From assembly GCA_963666995.1 (NCBI GenBank), contig OY762941.1:3844001-3908000 (forward strand): a stretch of 64,000 nucleotides of DNA, read 5' to 3'. The position numbers and the translations under genes were made by a program. The notes below the pieces were generated by a model. It searched no databases, had not been told where the DNA came from, and saw only the letters and a program-made list of their open reading frames with translations. Of the stretch, positions 45,495 through 54,720 are shown piece after piece (positions within the stretch are counted from its first letter, which is position 1; each line of letters opens with the position of its first letter). This DNA comes from Syntrophobacter sp963666995 (GTDB lineage: Bacteria > Desulfobacterota > Syntrophobacteria > Syntrophobacterales > Syntrophobacteraceae).

Positions 45495-47819
45495 ATGAAC
45501 AGAGTCAAGTGGTTCTGGTTAACCGTCATGCTGTTGTTCTCAGTGGCGTGGGCTGCTCCTTCGTTCAGCCAACCCGCGAGTGAGGGTGAGGCCATTCTGG
45601 TTGGCCGCATATCCGATGTGGAAGGTCAACTGCTGCGATATGTTCCTGCAGAAAAGGACTGGGTGGCCACTGTCAAGGATGCTCCGTTCGGATTGGATGA
45701 CGCCCTGTATTCCGACCAGGACAGCAAGGCCGAATTCATCATGCCGAATAATACCTGGCTGAGGACGGCGGGAGACACGCAGATTCAGCTTATCGCCCTT
45801 AAACCTGATGTCACGGTCGTGGATGTCGCTTCCGGGATTACCCGGTTCTTCGCCAGGGGCTCAAACGTCGTCATCCAGGCAACGACTCCTTTCGGCTATG
45901 TGATGGCTCAGCCGGGATCGGCCTTCGATCTCTACGTGGGGGATCAGTCCGCCGAGGTGATCGCACTCAGCGGCAAAGTGGATTTCGTTCACGACGCAAC
46001 CGGCGGAAAGTATGAGGTGGTGCCCGGTTCATCTTCAATCATTGCCGACAGCAAAGAGGTTGCCCCCGGTGAAGGAAATGTGGATGCCGACTGGGATGAT
46101 TGGAACGTCGACAGAGAAGATCTTTGGTCCAAACGACTGGCGGTGAGAGGGCAGTCGACGAACTATCTCCCGGCTCCCATTCAGGATGATGCCTACGCTC
46201 TGGACGAAAACGGCAGTTGGGACACCGTGGAATACGAGGGCCGGCCCCGCACCTTCTGGAGGCCGACGCGTGTCGGTACTGACTGGGCTCCCTTCTCCGT
46301 CGGCAGATGGACTGAGTGGTATGGTGACAATTGCTGGGTTCCGGACGAGCCCTTCGGGTACGTGACCCACCACTATGGAAACTGGGTTTTTGTCAACAAC
46401 TACTGGTATTGGGCGCCGCCGGCCGTTGGGGTGAGTGCCGGTGTGGCACCTGTGGCCGGCATCGGTTTGGGGTGGTACCCCGGCAGAGTGGCATGGATCA
46501 GTTCCGGCGCGAATGTGGGATGGATTCCGCTTGCGCCGGCCGAACCGTACTACTGCCATCGCTACTGGGGACCGCGAGGTATCGTGGTTGAAAATCCGGC
46601 GGCCGTCAGTATCAACATCAACCGTTTCAGCTATGTCGGCCACGCCGTTGTGATCGGCCAGAGCAGTTTCTTCTCGGTGAACAATTACAGCAGGGTGAGG
46701 ATTACGAATATCAACCGGACCACCATCATAAACAACTTTCACCCGGCTCCCCTCGTGAATAACACGGTTATCAACAATTACAGCGGCAACCGTCAGAGGT
46801 ACAATTTCACAAACGTCAACGTGGTGAATAAACCTCATTCTACAGTCATGAGAAGGATTGAGCAGAACGAGCGGCTTTCCAGACAGGAAGGTCCGAAGTT
46901 CAACGCGGATGCGATCAGGCGGAATGTCGCGGGGACGAAACAGGGCAGCCTGGCCAAACAGGCCGCTGTCCAGCCTCCAAAGATAACGAACAAAATCGTT
47001 CCGGCCGATCAGGTGAACAGGCCGCCGTCTCAGGTGAGGTTCCAGGAAAAAGAAATAAAGCAGAAGACGCGGCCCGCAAGGGAAGTCCAAGGTCAGGGGC
47101 CTTCGCAACGAACCGGGCAGGAGAGGCAGCCGGCTACGATGCAGCCCGGAGAAAAGGGCCAAGCCGGCAGGCAGGGCGCCGGACAGGAACGGATAACCCC
47201 GCCGAGACCCGATCAGCGGGGGCGACAGGGCGAGCAGGCGCAGCCCGGAACAATGCAGCCTGGGGACAAAGGCCAACCCGGCAGGCAGGGCCTCGGGGGA
47301 GCAGTCGAGCAGGGACAGCCCGGCAGGCCCGGCCAGATGGTTCCCGGACAGGACAGGGGAAATCAGCAGAGACTCGATCAGCGGGGGCGACAGGGCGAGC
47401 AGGCGCAGCCCGGAACAATGCAGCCTGGGGACAAAGGCCAACCCGGCAGGCAGGGCCTCGGGGGAGCAGTCGAGCAGGGACAACCCGGCAGACCCGGTCA
47501 GATGGTTCCCGGGCAGGACAGGGGAAATCAGCAGAGACTCGATCAGCGGGGGCGACAGGGCGAGCAGGCGCAGCCCGGAACAATGCAGCCCGGCAGGCGG
47601 GGTCCCGGGGGAGCAGTCGAGCAGGGCCAGCCCGGCAGGCCCGGCCAGATGGTTCCCGGACAGGACAGGGGAAATCAGCAGAGACTCGATCAGAAGCTGA
47701 AACCCGGTGAGTCCGGTCCGGCGCCTCAGGGCAATCAGATGCGAATTCAGGAACCTCAGAAGTCAAGAACGCAGGAGCAGACGCCTGCCAATAAGAAGAA
47801 AACCGACGACAAGCAGTAA
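45495..47819 (+). CDS. Exported FecR/DUF6600-type protein with C-terminal 55-residue repeats
   Basis: A 774-residue secreted protein. Signal peptide WFWLTVMLLFSVAWAAPSFS. Residues about 30-190 form a FecR-like beta domain (ATTPFGYVMAQPGSAFDLYVG). Residues about 225-390 are a W/Y/P-rich domain typical of DUF6600 proteins: RWTEWYGDNCWVPDEPFGYV and HHYGNWVFVNNYWYW, AWISSGANVGWIPLAP. A linker with TNKIVPADQVN follows. Residues about 560-735 carry three repeats of RGRQGEQAQPGTMQPG and GQMVPGQDRGNQQRL, 55 residues long except the last, which is six shorter. The tail is K/Q-rich. A paralogue lies at 63105-64000. Function unknown; surface or envelope role suspected. Confidence 0.82.
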   Translation: MNRVKWFWLTVMLLFSVAWAAPSFSQPASEGEAILVGRISDVEGQLLRYVPAEKDWVATVKDAPFGLDDALYSDQDSKAEFIMPNNTWLRTAGDTQIQLIALKPDVTVVDVASGITRFFARGSNVVIQATTPFGYVMAQPGSAFDLYVGDQSAEVIALSGKVDFVHDATGGKYEVVPGSSSIIADSKEVAPGEGNVDADWDDWNVDREDLWSKRLAVRGQSTNYLPAPIQDDAYALDENGSWDTVEYEGRPRTFWRPTRVGTDWAPFSVGRWTEWYGDNCWVPDEPFGYVTHHYGNWVFVNNYWYWAPPAVGVSAGVAPVAGIGLGWYPGRVAWISSGANVGWIPLAPAEPYYCHRYWGPRGIVVENPAAVSININRFSYVGHAVVIGQSSFFSVNNYSRVRITNINRTTIINNFHPAPLVNNTVINNYSGNRQRYNFTNVNVVNKPHSTVMRRIEQNERLSRQEGPKFNADAIRRNVAGTKQGSLAKQAAVQPPKITNKIVPADQVNRPPSQVRFQEKEIKQKTRPAREVQGQGPSQRTGQERQPATMQPGEKGQAGRQGAGQERITPPRPDQRGRQGEQAQPGTMQPGDKGQPGRQGLGGAVEQGQPGRPGQMVPGQDRGNQQRLDQRGRQGEQAQPGTMQPGDKGQPGRQGLGGAVEQGQPGRPGQMVPGQDRGNQQRLDQRGRQGEQAQPGTMQPGRRGPGGAVEQGQPGRPGQMVPGQDRGNQQRLDQKLKPGESGPAPQGNQMRIQEPQKSRTQEQTPANKKKTDDKQ
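47211..47690 (+). repeat. Tandem coding repeat, 165 bp period
   Basis: GATCAGCGGGGGCGACAGGG recurs at 47211, 47376 and 47541, exactly 165 bp apart. A final GACTCGATCAG at 47688 shows that the last unit is 147 bp, shorter by six codons. The repeats are nearly identical at DNA level, suggesting recent expansion. Confidence 0.95.
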
Positions 47820-47877
47820 GCTGCAAGGGATGGCTCACGTCATCGGCTTATGGACGAAGCCTGTCAACCGGACAGAG

Positions 47878-47904
47878 CCTCCGGGGACCGTCGGTCCCCG
47901 GAGG
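47878..47904. terminator. Perfect 12 bp hairpin downstream of the FecR/DUF6600 gene
   Basis: CCTCCGGGGACC, loop GTC and GGTCCCCGGAGG pair without a mismatch. There is no T-tract on either side, so it may act as an RNA-stabilising or transcript-boundary structure rather than a classical terminator. Confidence 0.5.
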
Positions 47905-48127
47905 CGATCCGGCGTGATGAGAGAAAGCGCAGGAAACCACGGCCTCCAGGAACCTGCACCCGATGTGAATTGTTTTGTCGAGCAGCGAAAAAATGATGGG
48001 GAATTTCCCGGACAATGAAGGGTTATCCGCGCAATCCTGTGGAACTGGGGGACCTTCATGCCCGGGAATCTCAGGCGGATCAGGAACTGCCGGGCTTCCG
48101 ACGGTTGTCCGGTTCAAACCTGGACTG

Positions 48128-48652
48128 TCAGGCGCCCTGACAGCGCTCAATGCTCTTAATCAAGACAGGTGTGGCCGGGACGTCTTCGTATCGTCCGAAT
48201 GAAGTGGTTTTGACTTTCCTGATTTTATCGACCACCTCCATGCCTTCGATGACCCGTCCGAATACCGCATAGCCAAAGCCCATGGGGGTCTTGTTCTTCT
48301 GATTGAGGAAATCATTGTCCACGACATTGATAAAGAACTGGGCCGTCGCGCTGTGGATCAGGTTCGTTCTGGCCATGGCGATGGTGCCCCGCTCGTTCTT
48401 CAACTCCGGCGACGCCTCGTTCTTGATGGCGTCCTTTGTTTTCTTCTCTTTCATGTCCGAGGAGAGTCCGCCCCCCTGGATCATAAAATCGGCGATGATT
48501 CTGTGAAAGACGGTCCCACTGTAAAAGCCTTCGTCCACATAACGCAGAAAATTCGCTACGGTGACCGGGGCCTTATCGGCCCAAAGCTCAAGTTTGACGG
48601 TTCCCTCTGACGTATCCATGCAGACTATCGGGTTTGAACTTTCTGTTTCCAT
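48128..48652 (-). CDS. ppiB: Cyclophilin-type peptidyl-prolyl isomerase
   Basis: A ~174-residue cyclophilin. The ATG at 48652 gives a cytoplasmic form and follows GAGGGTAACC; the longer frame adds residues not typical of the family. Signature stretches: VDEGFYSGTVFHRIIADFMIQ, ATAQFFINVVDNDFLN and GYAVFGRVIEGMEVVDKI. The conserved arginine in FHRII is present. A single gene, opposite in orientation to the FecR/DUF6600 gene. Confidence 0.94.
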   Translation of the reverse strand: METESSNPIVCMDTSEGTVKLELWADKAPVTVANFLRYVDEGFYSGTVFHRIIADFMIQGGGLSSDMKEKKTKDAIKNEASPELKNERGTIAMARTNLIHSATAQFFINVVDNDFLNQKNKTPMGFGYAVFGRVIEGMEVVDKIRKVKTTSFGRYEDVPATPVLIKSIERCQGA

Positions 48653-48868
48653 GGTTACCCTCGAATTGTGGAAGAATGATTGTCGGATGCCCCACATCTC
48701 CGGCCGTGAAAGAAGAGCCCGGGTGCGCATGGTACCAAGCCCGGAACCTCAACCGTCAAGGCCGTCCGCCCCGCGAAGCGGACCAGATCCCGCTTCAAGG
48801 GAATCCGGAGGAGTGAGGGAATAATAGTCGACCCGTGTGGCCGGTGTTGCCCAAACGTCCTGCAGTAA

Positions 48869-49057
48869 CTTAGGGCTTGTCGTAAATAAATCCTTTGTGC
48901 TCGCATCCGGCTTTTGGCCCACTTCGGCCGCTCCTCAATCGCAAAATCCTCAACGTAGTCCAGCTACGCCTGCGGTTTTGCTCAATCGTCGCGACCAAAA
49001 TCGGTCTCAAAATCCGGTGCGATCCCTAAAAGGCCCATTTACGGACAAGCCCTTAAG
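48869..49057. repeat. MITE-like element, copy 1 (ends AGGGCTTGTC)
   Basis: About 190 bp bounded by CTTAGGGCTTGTCGTAAAT on the left and the inverted CATTTACGGACAAGCCCTTA on the right. The interior (CAAAATCCTCAACGTAGTCC, then TTTTGCTCAATCGTCGCGAC) matches the copy at 60881 in reverse orientation. No coding potential. The right end contains the TTA that reads as the stop codon (TAA) of the HD-domain gene on the minus strand. Confidence 0.85.
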
Positions 49058-50045
49058 TCCTCGATCGTCCGTCGTCACCCGGTCCCGGGGTCTTCAACTC
49101 CTTGCCGGCCGTCGGCCGTTCGGCCGCTTTCGGGGATTCCAGTTCTCGTAACAGGTTCATCAGGCCGCCCCGGCGCAGACAGTCCTTGTAATCGGATTCA
49201 TGGTAATCGATCACGTACTTAAGGTAGTGCATGTTGTTTTCTATCGCATCCCTGTAGAGATCCCGGGCGATGCCCCATCTGGCATCGAAATGGTGAAGCA
49301 TCCACCCCTCGACTCCGCCAAGGTCCTCGGCGAAGCGCTTCTTCGTAAACTCCCAAAATCCAGGGGTTTTCCTCAAAAGGTCCAATTCATCGGAGAACCC
49401 CGGCACTCCGCCTTCCTCGAATTCACAATATAGAAACGGCAACCTTTCGAGGTAAGTCCTGTCGGCCATTTGCCCCAGAAGGTCCGCCGTGCCGAGGGCC
49501 TTGCCAAGGAATTCGTGTTCGGTGGATTCGAAGGGGATTTCGCCGATGTTGACATCGAGACCGGTGCACTTCAGGCATCCCCGGCAGAAGAGCAGGTCGT
49601 CGGTAGAGTAATCATTCCCGGCAAAATACTTTTCCATGAAGGAGATGCTGCGTTCGATGTGCGTGAGGGTATATTGCGCCCCTGTGCCCCCGGTTTCCCA
49701 TATGCCTTGAATGTACCCCGTGTCGTGCAGGAGGGACGATACAAGCCCCAGACAGACATGCCTTTCCGTCAAGCGCACTCCCTTCGCAAACGCTCCGTGA
49801 ATGAGCCTTGTCGTTGCCATGAGGCAGTCTGTCGTATGTTTGAGATCATGATAATAGATGTTGCAGCCGCGGTACCCCGGATAGTCCCCTTTGAACAAGG
49901 CGACGATGTCTTCGCAAGCCTTATAGACCGGTGCAAAATCGCCTCCTGGGAACATAATCCGGAAGATGACGCCCGCTTCCGAGAAAACCGCTTCCGGGCT
50001 GTCCATGTTGACGAGGTCCTCGAGCTTGCGTACTTCAGATTTCAT
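49053..50045 (-). CDS. HD-domain protein
   Basis: A 330-residue protein. GCNIYYHDLKHTTDCLMATTR supplies two histidines and SSLLHDTGYIQG the HD pair of a metal-dependent phosphohydrolase (HD superfamily), near residues 65 and 106. A helical C-terminal half (GWMLHHFDARWGIARDLYRD) follows. HD proteins cleave phosphomonoesters or nucleotides; the exact substrate here is unknown. The stop codon TAA at 49053-49055 lies inside the inverted end of the MITE-like element, so the original C-terminus may have been altered. Alternatives such as a GGDEF/PDE relationship are not supported. Confidence 0.85.
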   Translation of the reverse strand: MKSEVRKLEDLVNMDSPEAVFSEAGVIFRIMFPGGDFAPVYKACEDIVALFKGDYPGYRGCNIYYHDLKHTTDCLMATTRLIHGAFAKGVRLTERHVCLGLVSSLLHDTGYIQGIWETGGTGAQYTLTHIERSISFMEKYFAGNDYSTDDLLFCRGCLKCTGLDVNIGEIPFESTEHEFLGKALGTADLLGQMADRTYLERLPFLYCEFEEGGVPGFSDELDLLRKTPGFWEFTKKRFAEDLGGVEGWMLHHFDARWGIARDLYRDAIENNMHYLKYVIDYHESDYKDCLRRGGLMNLLRELESPKAAERPTAGKELKTPGPGDDGRSRT

Positions 50046-50360
50046 TCACAACCCCGCTGTGTGATACCAGGATCAGCAATGGCGGCAAAATAATCCGGGA
50101 CCGAGTTGAATTGAAGCATGGACGAACGGAACAAATGTCCGATCCTCCAAACGCAACTATCGGTCCGGCGGGACAAAAGAACCGACGGTTGCAAGAGTCT
50201 CCATTTCCTCACGGTCTAACAAACATCGACGCAATCGATAAGCACATTCTCTACGGGAGGCTTGGTGCGGGACTATGGCATGCCGATAAGGGCATGTCAA
50301 GCCTGACGGCGCGAGCAGGCCAAAGACCCGCTGCCCACTCGGGTGCTTGGGTCGTGGGGC

Positions 50361-50546
50361 CTGTTGCCGGAACAGAATCCAGGTGGAGAATGAGCCGTTT
50401 GTCCAGAAACGTCACCCTGGCGGTATTGCGGGGTCAAGTGTCGTTCATTGGAATTACCCAATAATTTCAATGAGCCTGGATTCCGGCCTCCGCCGGAATG
50501 ACGAATCCCGGTTTCATCCGGCCTCGGCTTTTCCTTTGGGAAACAG
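50361..50546 (+). repeat. CTGTTGCCCAAA element, copy D
   Basis: CTGTTGCCGGAACAG to TTTGGGAAACAG. Both internal palindromes are present (CACCCTGGCG..GCGGGGTCA and GGATTCCGGCCTCCGCCGG). It is followed by the CCCCTCCC-type repeat. Confidence 0.8.
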
Positions 50547-50551
50547 CCCGA

Positions 50552-50620
50552 ACGCCAATTCCCCTCCCCTGGCGGAAGGGGTGAGGGGATGGGGTAGAAA
50601 ATCGCTCAAATCAGGATTTA
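50552..50620. repeat. CCCCTCCC-rich repeat, second copy
   Basis: CCAATTCCCCTCCCCTGGCG, then GAGGGGATGGGGTAGAAAAT and CGCTCAAATCAGGA. It is shared with 16594-16735. Confidence 0.6.
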
Positions 50621-50624
50621 CACT

Positions 50625-51809
50625 TTACCGGTACAGATACTCCCTCGTGGTGGGCAGATCGTTATTCAGGCCTTTGGAGAACAAGACCTGAAACAGCCGG
50701 TTGTCTCCATATCTGAAACCGGCCGATGACGACTGCAGATAGAGACGCCACATCCTGACGAAGCGTTCATCGAACATCTGTCGGATCTTGTCCTCATTCT
50801 TTTCGAAGTTTTCCACCCATCGGTCCAGAGTGAGCGCATAGTGTGTCCTCAAGTTCTCGACGTCCAGTACCGAGAACCCTGCCTGTCCCAATTGACCGAC
50901 AACCTCGGACAGTTCGGGGATATAGCCGCCGGGGAATATGTACGTCATGTGCCACGAATCCCCGGAAGTAGCGAACTCGAGGCCGATTGTGTGCAGCAGC
51001 CCCAGCCCGCCGTCCTTCAATAAACCTGATACTGCCCTCATGAAGGTCGGAATGAATTCTTTTCCCACATGCTCGAACATCCCGATCGAAACAAACTTGT
51101 CGAATTCCCCCTTGAGGCTTCTGTAGTCGGCGAGGGCCACTGAGATGCTGGATTCGAGCCCCAGTTCCCTGATCTTATCGTTTGCATATTCACATTGATT
51201 TTTCGAGAGGGTAATGCCAAGACCGGTGATCCCATAGTTCAGAGCGGCGTAAATGAGCATGCTCCCCCATCCGCAACCGACATCCAGGAGCCTTTCGCCC
51301 GGTTTTAACATCAGTTTCCGTGAAATATGTTCGTATTTATTCATCTGCGCCTGTTCGAGAGAATTTTCCCGACTCGTGAAATAGGCACACGAATAAGTCA
51401 TCGTATTGTCGAGGTAGAGCCTGTAGAAATCATTGCCGCGGTCATAGTGGTAGGAAATATTCTTTTTGGCCCTGCCGGGCGTGCACCGGGTTTTCAGGTA
51501 GTCGGGAATGAGCCGAAGTTTCCTGAGGGCATTCGGCTCCAGGTTGTCGAATCTAATGGCGAGTCCCAGGCGCAGCAGTTCCTCCATGCTTCCTTCGACC
51601 TCTATCTCTCCGCTGGTGTATGCCTCGCCGAAACCAAAGAACCTCCTGACGGCAATTTCTCTGGCGCTCTTTTCCGACTTGATATGGAGGGTGAACGCGG
51701 GTTTCTCGCCGAATTCGATCCGTTCCCCATCCCAGAGAATAAATGCGAAAGCCACGGCTGGATCAGCCTGATGGAATCGATCTGCCAAACTTCTGAATGT
51801 CTCCCTCAC
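50625..51809 (-). CDS. Cyclopropane-fatty-acyl-phospholipid synthase family methyltransferase
   Basis: A 394-residue SAM-dependent methyltransferase of the Cfa family. The SAM loop is LLDVGCGWGSMLIYAA. Preceding substrate-region motifs: NISYHYDRGNDFYRLYLD and MTYSCAYF. FVSIGMFEHVGKEF and FIFPGGYIPELSEV-type residues (IFPGGYIPELSEV) follow. The length is normal. It would methylenate unsaturated phospholipid chains at the inner membrane. It stands alone, divergent from the spermidine-synthase-like gene. Confidence 0.92.
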   Translation of the reverse strand: MRETFRSLADRFHQADPAVAFAFILWDGERIEFGEKPAFTLHIKSEKSAREIAVRRFFGFGEAYTSGEIEVEGSMEELLRLGLAIRFDNLEPNALRKLRLIPDYLKTRCTPGRAKKNISYHYDRGNDFYRLYLDNTMTYSCAYFTSRENSLEQAQMNKYEHISRKLMLKPGERLLDVGCGWGSMLIYAALNYGITGLGITLSKNQCEYANDKIRELGLESSISVALADYRSLKGEFDKFVSIGMFEHVGKEFIPTFMRAVSGLLKDGGLGLLHTIGLEFATSGDSWHMTYIFPGGYIPELSEVVGQLGQAGFSVLDVENLRTHYALTLDRWVENFEKNEDKIRQMFDERFVRMWRLYLQSSSAGFRYGDNRLFQVLFSKGLNNDLPTTREYLYR

Positions 51810-52081
51810 GATCGTGCCTCCTCCTCAGAAGCAACTCATTGTTCGACGATTACCGAGCATTCGGGTTGCATAGAACGATATTTAGAGTGAATTACACGGA
51901 ACACATTGCAGACGAGTCCTTTCGTCCTCACGCTGAACCAATATGAGTACAACAGAAAAACCTGCTTATGTCGTCGCATTGCGGGAGCTTGCTTTTCCCC
52001 GCCGATGCAAAACCATTGTTTCCATGCGACCTTTTAATATAATAAACCCCTGATGAATGAATTCCAAAAGGGAAACTGAAA

Positions 52082-53551
52082 ATGCTTGAAGTTGTCGTTT
52101 TCATCTGCGGCGCAGTCGTTATGGTGCTCGAAATGACCGGTTCAAGAGTGCTGGCACCTTTTCTTGGGACCTCTATTGTCGTGTGGACAAGCCTCATAGG
52201 GATCATCCTGGGTTCCCTCAGCCTGGGTTATTGGTGGGGGGGAAGGCTGGCGGACAATAACCCACGGTACAAAACTCTTGGCGACATCGTCCTGGTTGCA
52301 GCGTGTTTTATTGCGGCTATCGCGCTAACCAAATCCTTTGTCCTGAGTTTCCTGCAGACGCATGCCGGGAGCATCCATCTTGGCGCAACAGCCGCCACTA
52401 TGATCCTCTTCGCTCCGTCGAGTGTCCTGCTCGGAATGGTTTCTCCCTACGCGGTCAGGCTGAAAATGAAAAATCTCGAGCAATCAGGGAGAACAGTTGG
52501 AAATCTGTATGCAATTTCCACGATCGGCAGCATCGTGGGAACCTTTGCCGCCGGTTTCTTCCTTATCGGTTTTTTCGGAAGTACGAACATCATCATCATT
52601 CTCTCCATCGTGCTTGCCCTGACGTCGCTCATTGCCTACAAAGGGGACTGGCTGTTGAAAGGCTCGGTCGCAGCGCTGTTCGTGCTCGCTCTCATCCTTT
52701 CGGCTTCATACGAAGACTACCTCGATTCGCTGGACTTCCACGATATAGACACTCAATACAGCCGGCTCCTCGTGTACAACACAATCAGCATGAGGACGGG
52801 CAAGCCGATGAGGGTCCTGGTCACCGGCCCGGAAGGCACTCAGTCGGGGATGTACCTCGACGACCACATCGAACTGGCGCTCAGGTATTCCGATTTTTAC
52901 AGGCTCGCTCCCTATTTCAAGCCCGGGATGAAAAAAGTCCTGATGCTTGGAGGCGGGGGGTATTCTTTCCCGAAATACGCCCTCAGGGCGTATCCTGAAA
53001 TGCAGATGGACGTTGTGGAAATTGATCCCGGGGTTACGGCGGCGGCCAGAAAGTTTTTTGCGCTTAAAGACGACCCGAGGCTGAAAATCCATCACGAAGA
53101 CGCAAGAATGTTTCTTAACAAAGCCAGACAACCTTATGACGTCATATTGTGCGACACTTTCAATTCGCATTATTCCGTCCCGTTTCATCTCAGCACCGTG
53201 GAATGCGTCGGGAGGATGCATGATCTTCTGGTCGATGACGGAGTGGTGGTGGTCAACATTCTGAGTGCCATGGAGGGAGACAAGGGCCGCTTTCTGAGGG
53301 CGGAGTGCGCGACTTTCAAGGCGGTTTTCCCCCAGGTTTACCTGTTCCCCGTCAATTCGAGTGGCGGGACCTACTGGCAGAACGTGATACTCGTGGCGCT
53401 GAAGTCGGATCGAAAACCCGAATTCAGGAGCGAAGACCCATCGTTTGATGAACTCCTGCAGCATCTCCGGACCGAACCGATCGAACGGGATCTTCCTATT
53501 TTGACGGATGATTACGCGCCTGTCGACCGGTATGTGGCCGTGCTGAACTGA
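52082..53551 (+). CDS. Membrane-anchored spermidine synthase-like protein
   Basis: A 489-residue fusion. Residues 1-200 hold about seven membrane helices with motifs MVLEMTGSRVLAPFLGTS and GNLYAISTIGSIVGTFAAGF. The C-terminal part carries a SAM-type Rossmann loop VLMLGGGGYSFPKYAL and VVEIDPGVTAAARKFF, and DVILCDTFNSHYSVPFHL. Such fused proteins are widespread; true spermidine synthase activity is not proven. The start has AGGGA nine bases upstream. Confidence 0.88.
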   Translation: MLEVVVFICGAVVMVLEMTGSRVLAPFLGTSIVVWTSLIGIILGSLSLGYWWGGRLADNNPRYKTLGDIVLVAACFIAAIALTKSFVLSFLQTHAGSIHLGATAATMILFAPSSVLLGMVSPYAVRLKMKNLEQSGRTVGNLYAISTIGSIVGTFAAGFFLIGFFGSTNIIIILSIVLALTSLIAYKGDWLLKGSVAALFVLALILSASYEDYLDSLDFHDIDTQYSRLLVYNTISMRTGKPMRVLVTGPEGTQSGMYLDDHIELALRYSDFYRLAPYFKPGMKKVLMLGGGGYSFPKYALRAYPEMQMDVVEIDPGVTAAARKFFALKDDPRLKIHHEDARMFLNKARQPYDVILCDTFNSHYSVPFHLSTVECVGRMHDLLVDDGVVVVNILSAMEGDKGRFLRAECATFKAVFPQVYLFPVNSSGGTYWQNVILVALKSDRKPEFRSEDPSFDELLQHLRTEPIERDLPILTDDYAPVDRYVAVLN

Positions 53552-53733
53552 GTCGACGGGCTGCATCGGGAAGGAGCTTGCATCTTGTCTCCTCTTTTCT
53601 TCGTTGATATGATTCGCGAACTTTAAAATCGTAATTTTCCCCACGGCGGCAGGGTGGGTGAGGGCGGCTTTTCATGTAAACGCCCCTTGAGCCCTCTTCG
53701 AACCTGCGCGCCGGGTAATGGGAGGCCTTTCCA

Positions 53734-54720
53734 ATGCATAGTCGACCCGGAAGGATGGAAACATATACAGGCTTCCTGATTCTGCTGGCTCTTGTCGGAA
53801 TCGCCGCAGGCATCCTGTGGAAGCAGTCGAAGTTCGATGCCGCGGTCTTTACGGCAACTCTCCCCGATAAGGGTTCTTCCCCGATGGCCGGGTCCGCCTC
53901 CTCTGAGAGCAGCGAACTGCGTGAATACGTCCCGGCAAATTTCGCTCCCATGTCCGGGCTTGAGAACTTTGGACCGGACGATCTGTCGGAGAAGATTGAC
54001 GGGAAAGCCGAGCTTTACCTGTCGAGCGGTTTCAAGGGACTCCTTTGCCGGCGTTTCGTCAAGCAGGGAAAACCGGCCGAATGGATCGAAATCTTTCTCT
54101 ACGACATGGGAGACGTGAGAAACGCCTTTTCGGTTTTCAGCCTCCAGAAGAGGGCCGAAGCCGAGGGGCTTTCACTCACGGACTTCTCCTACGGGACTCC
54201 CAATGCCCTGTACTTCGTCCAGGGAAAGGATTACGTCGAGATAATCGCTTCCACGGAAGGGATGCGCGACGACCTTCTTGCAGTCGGTCAGACCATGGTG
54301 GTGAAAAGGCCGGCGGAGGGGGATAAAGTCGGGGAACTCACGTTGTTTCCTCCGGAGAACCTGGATGCATCGAGTGTCTCACTCCATTCTTCCGATGTGT
54401 TCGGCTTCAGTGGGCTCGATAATACTTTTACGGGGACTTACACTTTCGACGGGATCGGCGTGACCGGCTTCCTGTCCAAGCGGAAAAGCCCCGGCGAGGC
54501 GTCGGAACTGGTCGAGGCCTATGGGCGGTTTCTTGTCGAAAACGGCGGCGTCCCGCTCGACTCGAGCCTCCTGGATATTCCGGGAGTCAAAGTCATAAAA
54601 GTCTTCGATGTATTTGAAGTGGTATTCTCCAAGGGGGAACTTCTTGCGGGAGTGCACGAAGCAGATGACCGGGACGTGGCCGAAAAGCTCGCGCTCGCGT
54701 TATTCCGGGGAATTCAATGA
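53734..54720 (+). CDS. DUF6599-like exported or membrane-anchored protein
   Basis: A 328-residue protein. An N-terminal membrane segment (YTGFLILLALVGIAAGILW) is followed by a small linker and a large domain outside the membrane. Repeated elements such as LYLSSGFKGLLCRRFV and WIEIFLYDMGDVRNAFSVFS resemble DUF6599 proteins. GGAGG lies eight bases before the ATG at 53734. Its stop overlaps the next start by four bases (ATGA). It occurs with Tat-exported redox proteins, so an accessory role in their function is likely but unproven. Confidence 0.75.
   Translation: MHSRPGRMETYTGFLILLALVGIAAGILWKQSKFDAAVFTATLPDKGSSPMAGSASSESSELREYVPANFAPMSGLENFGPDDLSEKIDGKAELYLSSGFKGLLCRRFVKQGKPAEWIEIFLYDMGDVRNAFSVFSLQKRAEAEGLSLTDFSYGTPNALYFVQGKDYVEIIASTEGMRDDLLAVGQTMVVKRPAEGDKVGELTLFPPENLDASSVSLHSSDVFGFSGLDNTFTGTYTFDGIGVTGFLSKRKSPGEASELVEAYGRFLVENGGVPLDSSLLDIPGVKVIKVFDVFEVVFSKGELLAGVHEADDRDVAEKLALALFRGIQ

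Noticed and set aside
46035..47483. Minus-strand frame of 482 codons opposite the FecR/DUF6600 gene
   Set aside because: It is the complement of repetitive coding DNA; its repeated peptides simply mirror the 165 bp repeat.
47211..47690. CRISPR-like regular repeat
   Set aside because: The 165 bp units are in-frame coding repeats with no unique spacers.
48090..48125. tRNA-like GGTTCAAACC sequence
   Set aside because: No acceptor, D or anticodon stems can be formed around it.
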